Of a stretch of DNA of 64,000 bases, positions 19,336-27,852 are shown piece after piece (within the stretch, counting starts at the first letter, position 1; each line of letters begins with the position of its first letter). The notes beneath the pieces are model-generated. The model did no database searches and was not told the DNA's origin. It worked only from the letters and a program-made list of their open reading frames with translations. Source of the DNA: Pseudomonadota bacterium (GTDB lineage: Bacteria; Pseudomonadota; Alphaproteobacteria; Micavibrionales; UBA2020); contig JAJZTA010000015.1 of the NCBI GenBank assembly GCA_021849295.1, positions 1 to 64,000 on the forward strand, written 5' to 3'. Both the position numbers and the translations under genes were made by a program.

Positions 19336-22214
19336 GCCGCCGCCGATTTCAAATCAGGATGCTCTTTGGTCACGACGTCGCTGCAACGGGCGCAGAGCGT
19401 CGGGTGGTGCTTGTCCTTGCCGACGTCTTCCGTGTATTTCCAGCAACGCTCGCATTTTTCGCCGATGGCTTTTTCGACCGTGACGCTGACGTTCGCGACG
19501 TCGGAAAGCGAAAATTCGCCAACACCCTGCTGCAAAATTTCTATGCTTGAGGTGATGCAGACATCGGCGAAGTCAACGGATTCAAGAATCTCCGCCAGCG
19601 CCGCATCGGCAACATACACTTTCTGCGCGGCTTCCAGCGCGCTGCGGATTGTCTTGTCTTCGCGCTTTTTTTCAAGCGCGCCGGTGACGACCGTGCGTGC
19701 GGCGATAATCTTCTGCCATTTTTCGTCCAGTGCGGTCTGGTTCCACTCTTTCGGTGCTTGCGGGTAGGCCGAGAGGTGGATGCTTTCTTTTTCGTCCTCG
19801 ACACCAAGGCCTTTGTAGGCGAGCCATGCTTCTTCCGTCGTGTAGCACAAGACCGGCGCGAGCCAGTGGGCGAGGAAGTTGAAAACGTGATCCAGAACGG
19901 TCAGAATGGCACGGCGTTTGACGCCGTCCTTCGCGTCGCAATAGAGCGCATCTTTGCAGATGTCGAAATAAACCGCGGAAAGCTCGCGCGCGCAGAAGTT
20001 ATGCACCGCCGTCGTCATGCGGACGAAGTCGAAGTTGGCGATGGAGTCTTTCACCACGCCGTCGATCTCGTGCAGTTTGTGCAAGACCCATTTATCGAGG
20101 TCGGAAAGATATTTGTAATCCACTTTCTCGAAGTCTTCGCCAAGGCTGCCGAGCAGGTAGCAGAAGGTGCTGCGGATGCGGCGGTAGGTTTCGGCATGGC
20201 CTTTGAGGATGTTTTCGCCGAATTTGATGTCGTCCGTATAGCCTGAACTGGCGACCCACAGGCGCAGGATGTCCGCGCCGTACATTTCCGCCAGCTTGAT
20301 CGGCGAGGTGACGTTGCCGACCGACTTCGACATCTTGTAGCCTTTTTCATCGAGGATGAAGCCGTGGGTCAGGATGGCTTTGTAAGGCGCGTTGCCGCGC
20401 GTGCCGACGCCGACCAGCAGCGACGACTGGAACCAGCCGCGGTGCTGGTCAGAGCCTTCGAGGTAAAGATCGGCGGGGCGGCCGAGTTCCGGCCGTTGCT
20501 CCAGCACGAAGCCCTGCGTCGAGCCGGATTCGAACCACACGTCGATGATGTCGCGCACCTGCTCGTAGTCGGCTTCCTTGTATTTGTCGCCGAGGAAGTG
20601 CTGCGGCGGATGGTCGAACCACGCGTCCGAGCCTTCTTTCTCGAAAACTTCATAGACGCGCTTGTTGACCGCTTCGTCCTTCAGCGGCTCGCCTGATTTT
20701 TTGTCGACGAAGATCGCGATCGGAACGCCCCAGGCGCGCTGGCGCGAGACGCACCAGTCGCCGCGCTGCTCGATCATCGCGCCGATGCGGTTGCGGCCGC
20801 GCTCGGGCACGAAGCGGGTCTTGGCGATTTCCGCGACGGCTTTTTTACGGAGATCGTTGGTCTCCATCGAGATGAACCACTGCGGCGTGTTGCGGAAGAT
20901 CACCGGCGCCTTGGAGCGCCACGAGTGCGGATAGGAGTGGGTGATCTGCGCTTTGCCCACGAGATGGCCCGCGTCCTCGATCGCCTTGGTGACCAGTTTG
21001 TTGGCGGGGCCTTTCTTGCCGTTGGGCAGGTAGACTTCCAGCCCCGCGAACAGCGGCACGCTCGCGAAATATTTGCCGTCGCCGCTGACGGTCTGCGGCA
21101 CTTCGACGCCGTTTTTGATGCCGAGGTTATAGTCGTCTTCGCCGTGGCCGGGGGCGATATGCACGAAGCCGGTGCCTGTGTCGGTGGTGACGAAATCCCC
21201 CGCCAGCAGCGGCACGTCGAAGTCATAGCCTTGGCCGTGCAGCGGATGGTGGCAGATGACCTTGTGGAAGGCGGAGCCTTTGAAAGGCGTGCTTTCGGTT
21301 GCCTTGATGATTTTCGCGGCGGTTTTGAAGGCGGGCAGCAGCACCTGCGAGACGAAAATTTTATCGCCGACCTTCAGCAGGCTGTCTTCCGCCACTTCGG
21401 ACACGGCGATCATAACGTAGTCCATGTCGTCGCCGTAGCCGATGGCGCGGTTGCCGGGGAGCGTCCACGGCGTGGTCGTCCAGATGACGACGCTGGCGCC
21501 TTCGAATTCCGCAGGGCCTTTGGAGACGGGGAATTTGACGTACACGGTGTCGGAGGTGACATCCTTGTATTCCACTTCCGCCTCAGCGAGCGCGGTCTGC
21601 TCGGGGATCGACCACATCACCGGCTTGGAGCCGCGGGTGAGCGATCCGCTCATCAAAAACTTGTGGACTTCGGACGCGATCAGCGCTTCGGATTTTTTGT
21701 GCATCGTGCTGTAGGGATTTTTCCAGTCGCCGAGGATGCCGATGCGCTGCAGCTCCCCGGTCTGGATGTCAGACCAGTGCGCGGCATATTCGCGGCAGGC
21801 CTTGCGGAAGCCGACGGGGTCGGCGTCCTTGGTGTCGTTTTTGTCCTTGGCGCGGAATTCTTCCTCGACCTTCCACTCGATCGGCAGGCCGTGGCAGTCG
21901 TAGCCCGGCACCAATGGCGCATCGAAGCCTTCCAGCTGCTTGGCGCGGCAGACGATGTCTTTCAAGGTGTGCGAGAGCAGGTGGCCCAAGTGAATGTGAC
22001 CGTTGGCGAACGGCGGGCCGTAATGCAGGATGAATTTGTCGCGGCCTTTGGAGGCGGCACGCTGCTTTTCGTAGAGCCCCATCTTCTGCCAGCGTTGTAG
22101 CAGCTGTGGCTCCTTCTGCGCGAGGCCCGCGCGGCGCGGAAAGTCCGTCTTCGGCAGATGGATCGTCTGGCCGTAGTTTACTTTTCCGTCGTCGGTGTCA
22201 TGGGGCGAAGTCAT
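19332..22214 (-). CDS. ileS: Isoleucyl-tRNA synthetase
   Basis: 960 residues, normal for class-I IleRS. It charges tRNA-Ile. The HIGH-type motif is HIHLGH in PPFANGHIHLGHLLSHTLKD near residue 75 and the KMSKS motif is KMSKSVGN near residue 623. The editing CP1 domain lies between, and the C-terminal zinc motif (CERCWKYTE with the later LCARCSDVV) is present near residues 905-935. It overlaps the upstream acetyltransferase by 4 nt (ATGA), so translation is coupled. The usual alphaproteobacterial neighbour lspA is not adjacent here. Confidence 0.97.
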   Translation of the reverse strand: MTSPHDTDDGKVNYGQTIHLPKTDFPRRAGLAQKEPQLLQRWQKMGLYEKQRAASKGRDKFILHYGPPFANGHIHLGHLLSHTLKDIVCRAKQLEGFDAPLVPGYDCHGLPIEWKVEEEFRAKDKNDTKDADPVGFRKACREYAAHWSDIQTGELQRIGILGDWKNPYSTMHKKSEALIASEVHKFLMSGSLTRGSKPVMWSIPEQTALAEAEVEYKDVTSDTVYVKFPVSKGPAEFEGASVVIWTTTPWTLPGNRAIGYGDDMDYVMIAVSEVAEDSLLKVGDKIFVSQVLLPAFKTAAKIIKATESTPFKGSAFHKVICHHPLHGQGYDFDVPLLAGDFVTTDTGTGFVHIAPGHGEDDYNLGIKNGVEVPQTVSGDGKYFASVPLFAGLEVYLPNGKKGPANKLVTKAIEDAGHLVGKAQITHSYPHSWRSKAPVIFRNTPQWFISMETNDLRKKAVAEIAKTRFVPERGRNRIGAMIEQRGDWCVSRQRAWGVPIAIFVDKKSGEPLKDEAVNKRVYEVFEKEGSDAWFDHPPQHFLGDKYKEADYEQVRDIIDVWFESGSTQGFVLEQRPELGRPADLYLEGSDQHRGWFQSSLLVGVGTRGNAPYKAILTHGFILDEKGYKMSKSVGNVTSPIKLAEMYGADILRLWVASSGYTDDIKFGENILKGHAETYRRIRSTFCYLLGSLGEDFEKVDYKYLSDLDKWVLHKLHEIDGVVKDSIANFDFVRMTTAVHNFCARELSAVYFDICKDALYCDAKDGVKRRAILTVLDHVFNFLAHWLAPVLCYTTEEAWLAYKGLGVEDEKESIHLSAYPQAPKEWNQTALDEKWQKIIAARTVVTGALEKKREDKTIRSALEAAQKVYVADAALAEILESVDFADVCITSSIEILQQGVGEFSLSDVANVSVTVEKAIGEKCERCWKYTEDVGKDKHHPTLCARCSDVVTKEHPDLKSAAA

Positions 22215-22795
22215 GCGGAAACTTTTTTCGGCACGAAGAGCGGGCGGATGGTTTTGCTGTAAAAATGGCCGGCGATGAAGTGGTCGTTGACCAGCGCATA
22301 GGTCGGGTTGGTGCCCCAGCGTTTGTAGCCGAGAGATTCATAAAGGGCGGCGGCATCGGTTTGCGTCGCACGCACGTCGAGGTGCAGCACTTTGTAGCCC
22401 ATTTCGAAGGCGAGCTTTTCCGCCGTTTCCATCAGTTTGCGCCCCGCGCTTTGGCCGCGCGCCCACGGCGTGACGAAGTGGGCGACAACCTGTGCCGTGG
22501 CGGACTGCGCCTCGTTGTTGCGGTTAGGCTCGACAAGTTGCACCGCGCCGCAGATCATGCCGTCCATGCGCGCGACGAGCAAATGACGCTCCGGCACGAC
22601 CAGCACGCCGCGCCAGTATTTTTCCAGCACCTCGCGCGAAGGCGGCGTGACCCAGCCGAATCCGCCGCCGGCTTCGATCGCCGCGTCGGTCGCATCGCAT
22701 AAATCATAAAGGTCGGCCGGCGAAAGATCGTTGACGATCTCGACCGAGGCGTAGAGCGGCCGGTTTTCTGCAAGCTGCGGACCTGATGTCGTCAT
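22211..22795 (-). CDS. GNAT-family N-acetyltransferase
   Basis: 194 residues, ATG at 22795 with an AAGGAGAG ribosome binding site. GNAT motifs: VARMDGMICGAVQLVEP (strands 2-4), then VAHFVTPWARGQSAGRKLME, which contains the acetyl-CoA pyrophosphate loop (WARGQSAG), and the C-terminal AALYESLGYKRWG. The substrate cannot be inferred. It is the first gene of a two-gene unit with ileS. Confidence 0.9.
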   Translation of the reverse strand: MTTSGPQLAENRPLYASVEIVNDLSPADLYDLCDATDAAIEAGGGFGWVTPPSREVLEKYWRGVLVVPERHLLVARMDGMICGAVQLVEPNRNNEAQSATAQVVAHFVTPWARGQSAGRKLMETAEKLAFEMGYKVLHLDVRATQTDAAALYESLGYKRWGTNPTYALVNDHFIAGHFYSKTIRPLFVPKKVSA

Positions 22796-22864
22796 AAGGA
22801 CTCTCCTTGATATTCCACCTGTTTTTTAATACGGGAAGCGGCGGCGGCTGTCAACGTTTGGCAT

Positions 22865-22927
22865 CTTATGGGTTATTTTATTATGACAGACGTCGTCAGG
22901 TATTTTGTTATGGGTTATGTTATAATG
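22865..22927 (+). promoter_or_regulatory. Pair of 21-nt direct repeats with an extended -10, upstream of the secretion locus
   Basis: The 21-nt segments 22865-22885 and 22907-22927 match at 18 of 21 positions (common core TTATGGGTTAT) and are spaced 42 nt start to start, four helical turns. The second ends in TGTTATAAT, an extended -10 (TG at 22918-22919, TATAAT at 22921-22926). The DsbC-like gene starts 106 nt downstream of the -10. The 22796-23032 gap is strongly AT-rich. The layout suggests a regulated promoter for the first genes of the Dot/Icm locus. Confidence 0.5.
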
Positions 22928-23032
22928 AAAAGATTAATAAAGCCCCAGTATTGTGAGTGCAAAAGAATTAATTTAAAATTTACCAAGGGCGGCTATCTAT
23001 TGCATTATAGTGGAACGGGAAGGGGCCTGATT

Positions 23033-23884
23033 GTGTCAAAAGGACAGTTCATCATTGAAAAAAGCGGTTTCTGGTCGGTTTCGCGCAAGGTCGCGCTGGC
23101 CCTCCTGCTGACGGTTCCGGCGTTGTTTCTCGCAACGCCTTCTTTCGCGCAAACCTCCCCGCGTCCCGCCATTCTTCAGAAATTTGAAAAAGCGGGCGGC
23201 ACCGTCACATATATAGGGACTTCTCATGGCCTCGACGGCTGGCTCGTCAAAAACCCCAAAGGAGGGGTGCAGGTGGTCTATACGACATCGGATGGCGCTC
23301 TGCTCGCCGGCATGCTGTTCAGCCCAGACGGCAATTCGATCACCGAAGCGCAGCTTGTGGCATACCATAATCGTCTGACGGGCGCGCAGTCGCCTTTGCC
23401 GGGCGCGCAAAAATCCTCAGGAGGCGCGGAAAAACTCTACGCGCAAGTGGCGAAAGCAGGCTGGGTCGCGCTCGGCAACAGCAGCGCGCCTTATATGTAT
23501 GTCTTCATGAATGTCGCCTGCGATCACTGTCAGGCCTATTTAAAGGAACTGCAGACGCCCATTCAGGAAGGGCAGCTGCAGGTCAGGCTGGTGCCGTACG
23601 GCAGGCTGCCCGTGAACCGCGATGGCGGCGCGGCGCTGCTGTCTGTTGCCGATCCCGCCGCAGCGTGGGCGGCTTATGTCGGTGGCGACAAGACAGCGCT
23701 GGGCAAGGACAAGGCGACGTCCGCAGGTTACAAAAAAATCGACGCCAACACGGCGCTGGTTGACAAATGGAAACCGCCGGGACCGCCGTTTTCACTGTTC
23801 CGCCGCCCGTCCGACAGCAAGCTGATGGCGTTCGCCGGCAGTCCGAGCAACATGATGTTGCTGATGGCCGACTTTTTGAAATAG
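23033..23884 (+). CDS. DsbC/DsbG-like exported thioredoxin-fold protein
   Basis: 283 residues from GTG 23033, chosen because AAGGGG sits 8 nt upstream and the signal peptide then lies at a normal position; the frame is open to 22868. Signal peptide: VALALLLTVPALFLATPSFA, cleaved before QTS. The DsbC-type N-terminal dimerisation region (VTYIGTSHGLDGWLVKNPKG) precedes the thioredoxin fold with a CxxC pair Cys163/Cys166 (NVACDHCQAYL). It is therefore a periplasmic disulfide isomerase or oxidase candidate. It heads the Dot/Icm cluster, which also encodes four cysteine-containing exported proteins; they are its likely clients, though that is inference. DsbC-like proteins also occur in conjugative transfer operons (TrbB/TraF types). 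Confidence 0.82.
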   Translation: MSKGQFIIEKSGFWSVSRKVALALLLTVPALFLATPSFAQTSPRPAILQKFEKAGGTVTYIGTSHGLDGWLVKNPKGGVQVVYTTSDGALLAGMLFSPDGNSITEAQLVAYHNRLTGAQSPLPGAQKSSGGAEKLYAQVAKAGWVALGNSSAPYMYVFMNVACDHCQAYLKELQTPIQEGQLQVRLVPYGRLPVNRDGGAALLSVADPAAAWAAYVGGDKTALGKDKATSAGYKKIDANTALVDKWKPPGPPFSLFRRPSDSKLMAFAGSPSNMMLLMADFLK

Positions 23885-23894
23885 GGGGAAGGGA

Positions 23895-24344
23895 ATGATC
23901 ACGGCACAAGCACTTGCTGTTTGCATTTTCACCGCCGCGCAGACTTATGTCGTTCCGCCTTCGGTCATCCTCGGCATCCTGAACGTCGAGGGCGGCCGTA
24001 TCGGGCAGGTCGTCTACAATACGAACGACACCTACGATATAGGGCCGATGCAAATCAATTCCACCTGGGTGCCGCGACTTGCGCGCTATTGGGGCGTGTC
24101 CCAAGGCACGGCGCTGGCGGAGATACGCGACAATCCCTGCATCAATATCGGCGTCGGGGCGTGGATTTTGCGGCGGGAGGTGGATAAAAGCGGCGATCTT
24201 TACAGCGGTATCGCCGAGTACCACTCGTCGACGCCGTGGCTTGGACATAACTATCAAAGAAAGGTCATTATGGCGATGCAGCGCTATCGTCTGGTGCGCA
24301 CGCCCGCTGATTTGGTCCCGCTTGGGGGGCGTGACTATCCCTGA
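23895..24344 (+). CDS. Lytic transglycosylase (SLT fold, VirB1/PilT-like)
   Basis: 149 residues, 10 nt after the DsbC-like gene. The SLT catalytic glutamate is Glu32 in ILGILNVEGGRIG, followed by the hallmark GPMQIN and the later NIGVGAWILRREV and IAEYHSS. These enzymes cleave peptidoglycan locally so that a secretion or conjugation apparatus can be assembled. The N-terminus (MITAQALAVCIFTAAQTY) is a weak export signal at best. The position at the head of dotDCB resembles the transglycosylase genes of IncI-type and VirB systems. Confidence 0.88.
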   Translation: MITAQALAVCIFTAAQTYVVPPSVILGILNVEGGRIGQVVYNTNDTYDIGPMQINSTWVPRLARYWGVSQGTALAEIRDNPCINIGVGAWILRREVDKSGDLYSGIAEYHSSTPWLGHNYQRKVIMAMQRYRLVRTPADLVPLGGRDYP

Positions 24345-24399
24345 CGATTTTTTTTATCTACCGTCTGGGATTGAGTTAACATCTCGTATAGACTAACTT

Positions 24400-24427
24400 G
24401 CCTGTTTGCAAGGGTTGCAAAACAGGC
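24400..24427 (+). repeat. Hairpin upstream of dotD
   Basis: Arms GCCTGTTTGCAA (24400-24411) and TTGCAAAACAGGC (24415-24427) pair with one bulged base around a GGG loop. It is flanked by copies of TAACATCT (about 24379 and 24428). There is no T-run after it, so it is not a standard terminator. A possible weak -35/-10 pair (TTGCAA 24415-24420, AATACT 24438-24443, 17-nt spacer) overlaps the right arm, so a regulatory role is plausible. Confidence 0.4.
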
Positions 24428-24493
24428 TAACATCTTCAATACTGAAAGTGTTAATTTCTCAAAGAGCTGTCTTGGGTGGTGGAACGTACTAGC

Positions 24494-24979
24494 ATGAACA
24501 AGAAAATATCGATTTTGTTAACGGCGGTTGTTGTCGGCATGCTCTCGGCTTGCTCGCCGCGGGTCAATCAACAATTGGTGGCACAGCCGGATCCGGTCGC
24601 GCTCCGTCTCGCGGTAGCGGCGGACAAGGCTTCGTCAGCGTTGCAAACACTTGCTTCGATCGAGCAGGCGCGCAATCCGGGCGAGTCTCTGCAAATGCCG
24701 CCGGAAGTGCCGCAGGCCTTGCGCCGCATCGTTTCAATCGACTGGACCGGCCCGATCGCGCCGATCGCGCAGCAAATGGCCGACCGTGCCGGCTACCGGC
24801 TGCAGGTCAATGGCGCCATGCCGCCAGCGCCGATCGTCGTATCCGTCGCGGCGCGCGAAAAATCAGTCATAGAAGTCCTGCGCGACATCGGCCTGCAGGC
24901 GGGCCGCCGCGCGGATGTTACTGTTGATCCGAACCATCATCTTGTGGAGTTGAACTATGCGCCTGTTTCCGGAGGTTAA
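24494..24979 (+). CDS. dotD: Type IVB secretion outer-membrane lipoprotein DotD
   Basis: 161 residues from ATG 24494 (a GTG at 24476 would spoil the signal sequence). Lipoprotein signal: MNKKISILLTAVVVGMLSAC with the lipobox LSAC, acylated Cys20. The C-terminal domain (RRIVSIDWTGPIAPIAQQMA, AGYRLQVNG, VSVAAREKSVIEVLRDIGLQ) has the secretin N0/STN-like fold known for DotD. In Legionella DotD and DotC bring DotH to the outer membrane to form the core complex. The gene overlaps dotC by 23 nt, and dotD-dotC-dotB is the same order as in Legionella. Confidence 0.9.
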   Translation: MNKKISILLTAVVVGMLSACSPRVNQQLVAQPDPVALRLAVAADKASSALQTLASIEQARNPGESLQMPPEVPQALRRIVSIDWTGPIAPIAQQMADRAGYRLQVNGAMPPAPIVVSVAAREKSVIEVLRDIGLQAGRRADVTVDPNHHLVELNYAPVSGG

Positions 24980-26183
24980 GCGAGCACCCCGCCGCCCGCA
25001 TGACGTGATCTTGCGTACCGCCGGTTTCGCCGTCGGTCTTGCCGCGGTGACGTTGACGGCCACGCCGTCTTTCGCGCAATACTCGTCATACGTATCTCCC
25101 TACGGCACGCCCGGAGCGACGTTCAACAGGCCGATGTACGGGATCCAGCAACCTGCAAACAACCAGCAGAGCGGCCCCACCAATCAGGAGATCATGCAGG
25201 AGTTGCAAAGACTGCAGCAACAGCAGCAGCAAAGCCAGGCTCAGGCGCAGCCGAGCGATACCGCGCCCCCGCAAGCCGATACCGGCGATGTCAACGACCC
25301 GAACAGCGCGGCTTACAAGGCTAACCATCTGGCGGATCAGGCGGCGGCGCAGCGGCAGGAATATGCGATGGCGAGTCAGATGGTTCTGCAAGACAAGACG
25401 CTGCCGGACACGCAGGCAAATCCTCCTCCGGACATGACGGAGTTGCAGGATATTAACACATATCACGGGGGCACCAACGGTTTCGGCGATGATCCTGTGA
25501 GCGCGCAGGCATCGCTTGATATGCGCCGCCAGGCGCAGAAGGAAGCGGCGCTGTCTTATGGCGCGCGCGGCGGCCTTGCCAAACGCAACTTCGAGATCAT
25601 GGAAGAAATGCACGGCTTCAGCAAGGCGCTGGACCACGTGTTCGATTTCCGCTCGCTTTTAATTCGCGCGCCGTCAGGACTGCTGATCGAGCCGCCGATC
25701 ATTAGCGAATCGGACAAGGCCCTGCTTATCAACGGCAGCGGCAACGAGGCTGCCGTGGCCGACAGGGTTTTCGACATCAACGAGCAGGCGCATATTGTCA
25801 CTGCGCCGCGCGACTGGCGGGAATATCTGATCCAGTCGTGGTCGGAGAACGTGCCGCCACCGCCGCAGGTTTTGTGGCCGAAAACGCCGGCGGAACAGGC
25901 CGCGTGGAACGCATGGGTGCAGGAAGGCTGGAATGCGGGCGTCAAGCAGGCCGATCAGATTTTTCAGGATAACGTCAACCGGCTCGTGTCGGACTTCGAC
26001 GGCGAGGTGCGTTATCGCGTTCTGCTGGCGCAGAACATGATCACGGCGCCTTATGCCATGCAGGAAGACCGCGGTGTGACTGGAGGCCCGAACCAGATGA
26101 AGATCGGCGACAGCGCCATCAAAATCACAGATCCCTCCCAATTCCTGAAAAAGGCGAATCTGTGGAAACCCGCCGACCAGTAA
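24957..26183 (+). CDS. dotC: Type IVB secretion protein DotC (no lipobox)
   Basis: 408 residues, longer than Legionella DotC (about 300). The signal peptide TAGFAVGLAAVTLTATPSFA ends in a signal-peptidase-I site, not a lipobox: no cysteine is near the cleavage point, whereas Legionella DotC is a lipoprotein. A Gln-rich segment (about 72-98) and a linker follow. The C-terminal ~200 residues hold the DotC domain, recognisable from PRDWREYLIQSW, WVQEGWNAGVKQADQIF and the end IGDSAIKITDPSQFLKKA. It is part of the outer-membrane DotC-DotD-DotH complex. It overlaps dotB by 22 nt. Confidence 0.9.
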   Translation: MRLFPEVKRAPRRPHDVILRTAGFAVGLAAVTLTATPSFAQYSSYVSPYGTPGATFNRPMYGIQQPANNQQSGPTNQEIMQELQRLQQQQQQSQAQAQPSDTAPPQADTGDVNDPNSAAYKANHLADQAAAQRQEYAMASQMVLQDKTLPDTQANPPPDMTELQDINTYHGGTNGFGDDPVSAQASLDMRRQAQKEAALSYGARGGLAKRNFEIMEEMHGFSKALDHVFDFRSLLIRAPSGLLIEPPIISESDKALLINGSGNEAAVADRVFDINEQAHIVTAPRDWREYLIQSWSENVPPPPQVLWPKTPAEQAAWNAWVQEGWNAGVKQADQIFQDNVNRLVSDFDGEVRYRVLLAQNMITAPYAMQEDRGVTGGPNQMKIGDSAIKITDPSQFLKKANLWKPADQ

Positions 26184-27475
26184 GTCTCCTTAAAAAAGGC
26201 ATTGATGATCTTAAGCAGACTTGGCCTGAAGAGCCCGATCGCTTCCTGGAGCAGCACGTCGACCCGTTTTTGCTATGGTGCGTCGCGCGTAATGCTTCCG
26301 ACATCACGTTTCAGACCAGCCGTTCCGTCTATGCCGAAATTTTCGGCACGCTCTATCCCGCGACATACCGCTCGATAGACGGCGCGGACATGACGGCGAT
26401 CATCAGCCGGATTTACGGCGCCGAGGCGCTTGCCATTCTGGCCGGCGGTCGCGACATCGATATGTCCTATGAGATCATGACCGACAGGTTCACGCGCACG
26501 CGCTTCCGCGTCAACATCACCGCCATTCTGGCAGGCGGGCGCGACGGCATCCAGATCACCATGCGTACACTGCCGCAGGAACCGCCGACGATGCTATCTC
26601 TTGGCGTGGAAGAGGAGATCATAAAAAACTGGCGCCCGCGTCAGGGGCTTGTCCTTGTGACGGGCCCGACCGGCTCGGGCAAGTCGACGCTGCTGGCCGC
26701 CGGCATCCGCATGCTGGTGGAAAGCCTGCACGGCTGCGGCAAGCTTCTGACCTATGAAGCGCCGATCGAATTTACCTACGATGCCGTTTTGAGCCGCCGC
26801 AGTCTTGTGGCGCAGTCGGAAATTCCGCGGCACTTGCCTACCTTCGCGGCCGGCGTGCGTAACGCGCTCCGCCGCAAGCCGGAAATCATTCTGGTCGGCG
26901 AATCGCGCGACCGCGAAACCATCTCGGCCTCCATCGAGGCGGGACAGACGGGCCACCTTGTTTTTTCAACGGTTCACACGACCGGCGTCGCGGCGACCAT
27001 CCGACGGATGGTCTCCACATTCGAGCCTTCGGAACGCTCGGAACGGGCCTATTCGCTTATGGAAACTACACGGTTAATCATTACGCAAACATTAGTCCCT
27101 AAAATAGGAGGAGGGCGCCAGGCCTTGAGGGAATATATGGTGTTTGACGAGGAGGTACGCGAACGCATGCTGAGCTTGCCTTTCGATAAGTGGCCGGCGG
27201 AGCTGATGGCGATGGTGCCGGTACGCGGTAAAACGATGGAGGAATCGGCACGTCAGGCCTATGAGGCCGGCATTATCGACAAGCGTTACTATCTTCTTTA
27301 TGCGCAGGGGGCCAAGGCCGCGAGAAAAGCGATGGAGGAGACTTCAGGTGCCGCGGCCAGAACCGAACCCGCGCAACAGATAGAAGGGGAATCCGCTGCT
27401 CTTCCCGCGCAACCGATAGAAGAAGAGGCCGCACCCGCGCGCTCACCCGCGCAACGGACAGAGCAGGAAGGATAG
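26162..27475 (+). CDS. dotB: Type IVB secretion ATPase DotB (VirB11/PilT-like)
   Basis: 437 residues, GTG start inside the end of dotC. Hexameric cytoplasmic ATPase energising the apparatus. N-terminal domain with NASDITFQTSRSVYAEIFG; Walker A GPTGSGKS at 168-175; Asp-box and Walker B region ALRRKPEIILVGESRDRET; His box GHLVFSTVHTTG. The order and spacing are those of secretion ATPases. After about residue 375 there is a ~60-residue Ala/Pro/Glu-rich tail with degenerate repeats of the form PAQ-x-IE-x-E, absent from Legionella DotB (377 residues). The tail is probably disordered; its role is unknown. Confidence 0.93.
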   Translation: METRRPVSLLKKGIDDLKQTWPEEPDRFLEQHVDPFLLWCVARNASDITFQTSRSVYAEIFGTLYPATYRSIDGADMTAIISRIYGAEALAILAGGRDIDMSYEIMTDRFTRTRFRVNITAILAGGRDGIQITMRTLPQEPPTMLSLGVEEEIIKNWRPRQGLVLVTGPTGSGKSTLLAAGIRMLVESLHGCGKLLTYEAPIEFTYDAVLSRRSLVAQSEIPRHLPTFAAGVRNALRRKPEIILVGESRDRETISASIEAGQTGHLVFSTVHTTGVAATIRRMVSTFEPSERSERAYSLMETTRLIITQTLVPKIGGGRQALREYMVFDEEVRERMLSLPFDKWPAELMAMVPVRGKTMEESARQAYEAGIIDKRYYLLYAQGAKAARKAMEETSGAAARTEPAQQIEGESAALPAQPIEEEAAPARSPAQRTEQEG

Positions 27476-27484
27476 GAGGAAATC

Positions 27485-27772
27485 ATGGCGGAAGAAGGAG
27501 TGACGTGGCACTGGCGCAATACGATGAAGCCTGTGCGCTTTTTTATGTTTGATGCGCGCATTGGGTTCTTCCTGCTTGTGGTACTGGTGCACTTTCGTGA
27601 GTGGACTTTGGGCATGTTTGCGGTCTTTTTGGGGATCTTCTGGATATTCGAGCGCAAGGGGCTGACTTTCGCCCCCGCGATGCGCGCGATCCGGCTCTGG
27701 TTTATCGGCAAAGATCGCCCGGCGTGGATCTTCTCGCGTCGTCGTAAGATGATAGATACGGGTTCCAGTTGA
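27485..27772 (+). CDS. icmT: Type IVB secretion membrane protein IcmT
   Basis: 95 residues, ATG after AGGAGG. Matches IcmT/TraK in size and character: WHWRNTMKPVRFFMFDARI leads into two adjacent hydrophobic segments (FLLVVLVHF and LGMFAVFLGIFWIF), then FERKGLTFAPAMRAIRLWF and a basic, Arg-rich tail. In Legionella icmT is needed for pore export and egress. It follows dotB by 9 nt, forming a dotD-dotC-dotB-icmT unit. Confidence 0.88.
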   Translation: MAEEGVTWHWRNTMKPVRFFMFDARIGFFLLVVLVHFREWTLGMFAVFLGIFWIFERKGLTFAPAMRAIRLWFIGKDRPAWIFSRRRKMIDTGSS

Positions 27773-27852
27773 TTTTAGCCTTATAATCATTCTATAACCT
27801 TAAGGATGGGTTTTTCATCTTATTGTAACTTTGTGCGTTGAGCAGGACGGAA

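Noticed and set aside
20925-22100. 391-codon open frame opposite ileS
   Set aside because: Shadow of ileS, which has all synthetase motifs.
23895-27772. Reading the dotDCB-icmT region as a conjugative IncI-type plasmid segment
   Set aside because: No relaxase, entry-exclusion, replication or partition gene in the window; flanks are core chromosomal genes.
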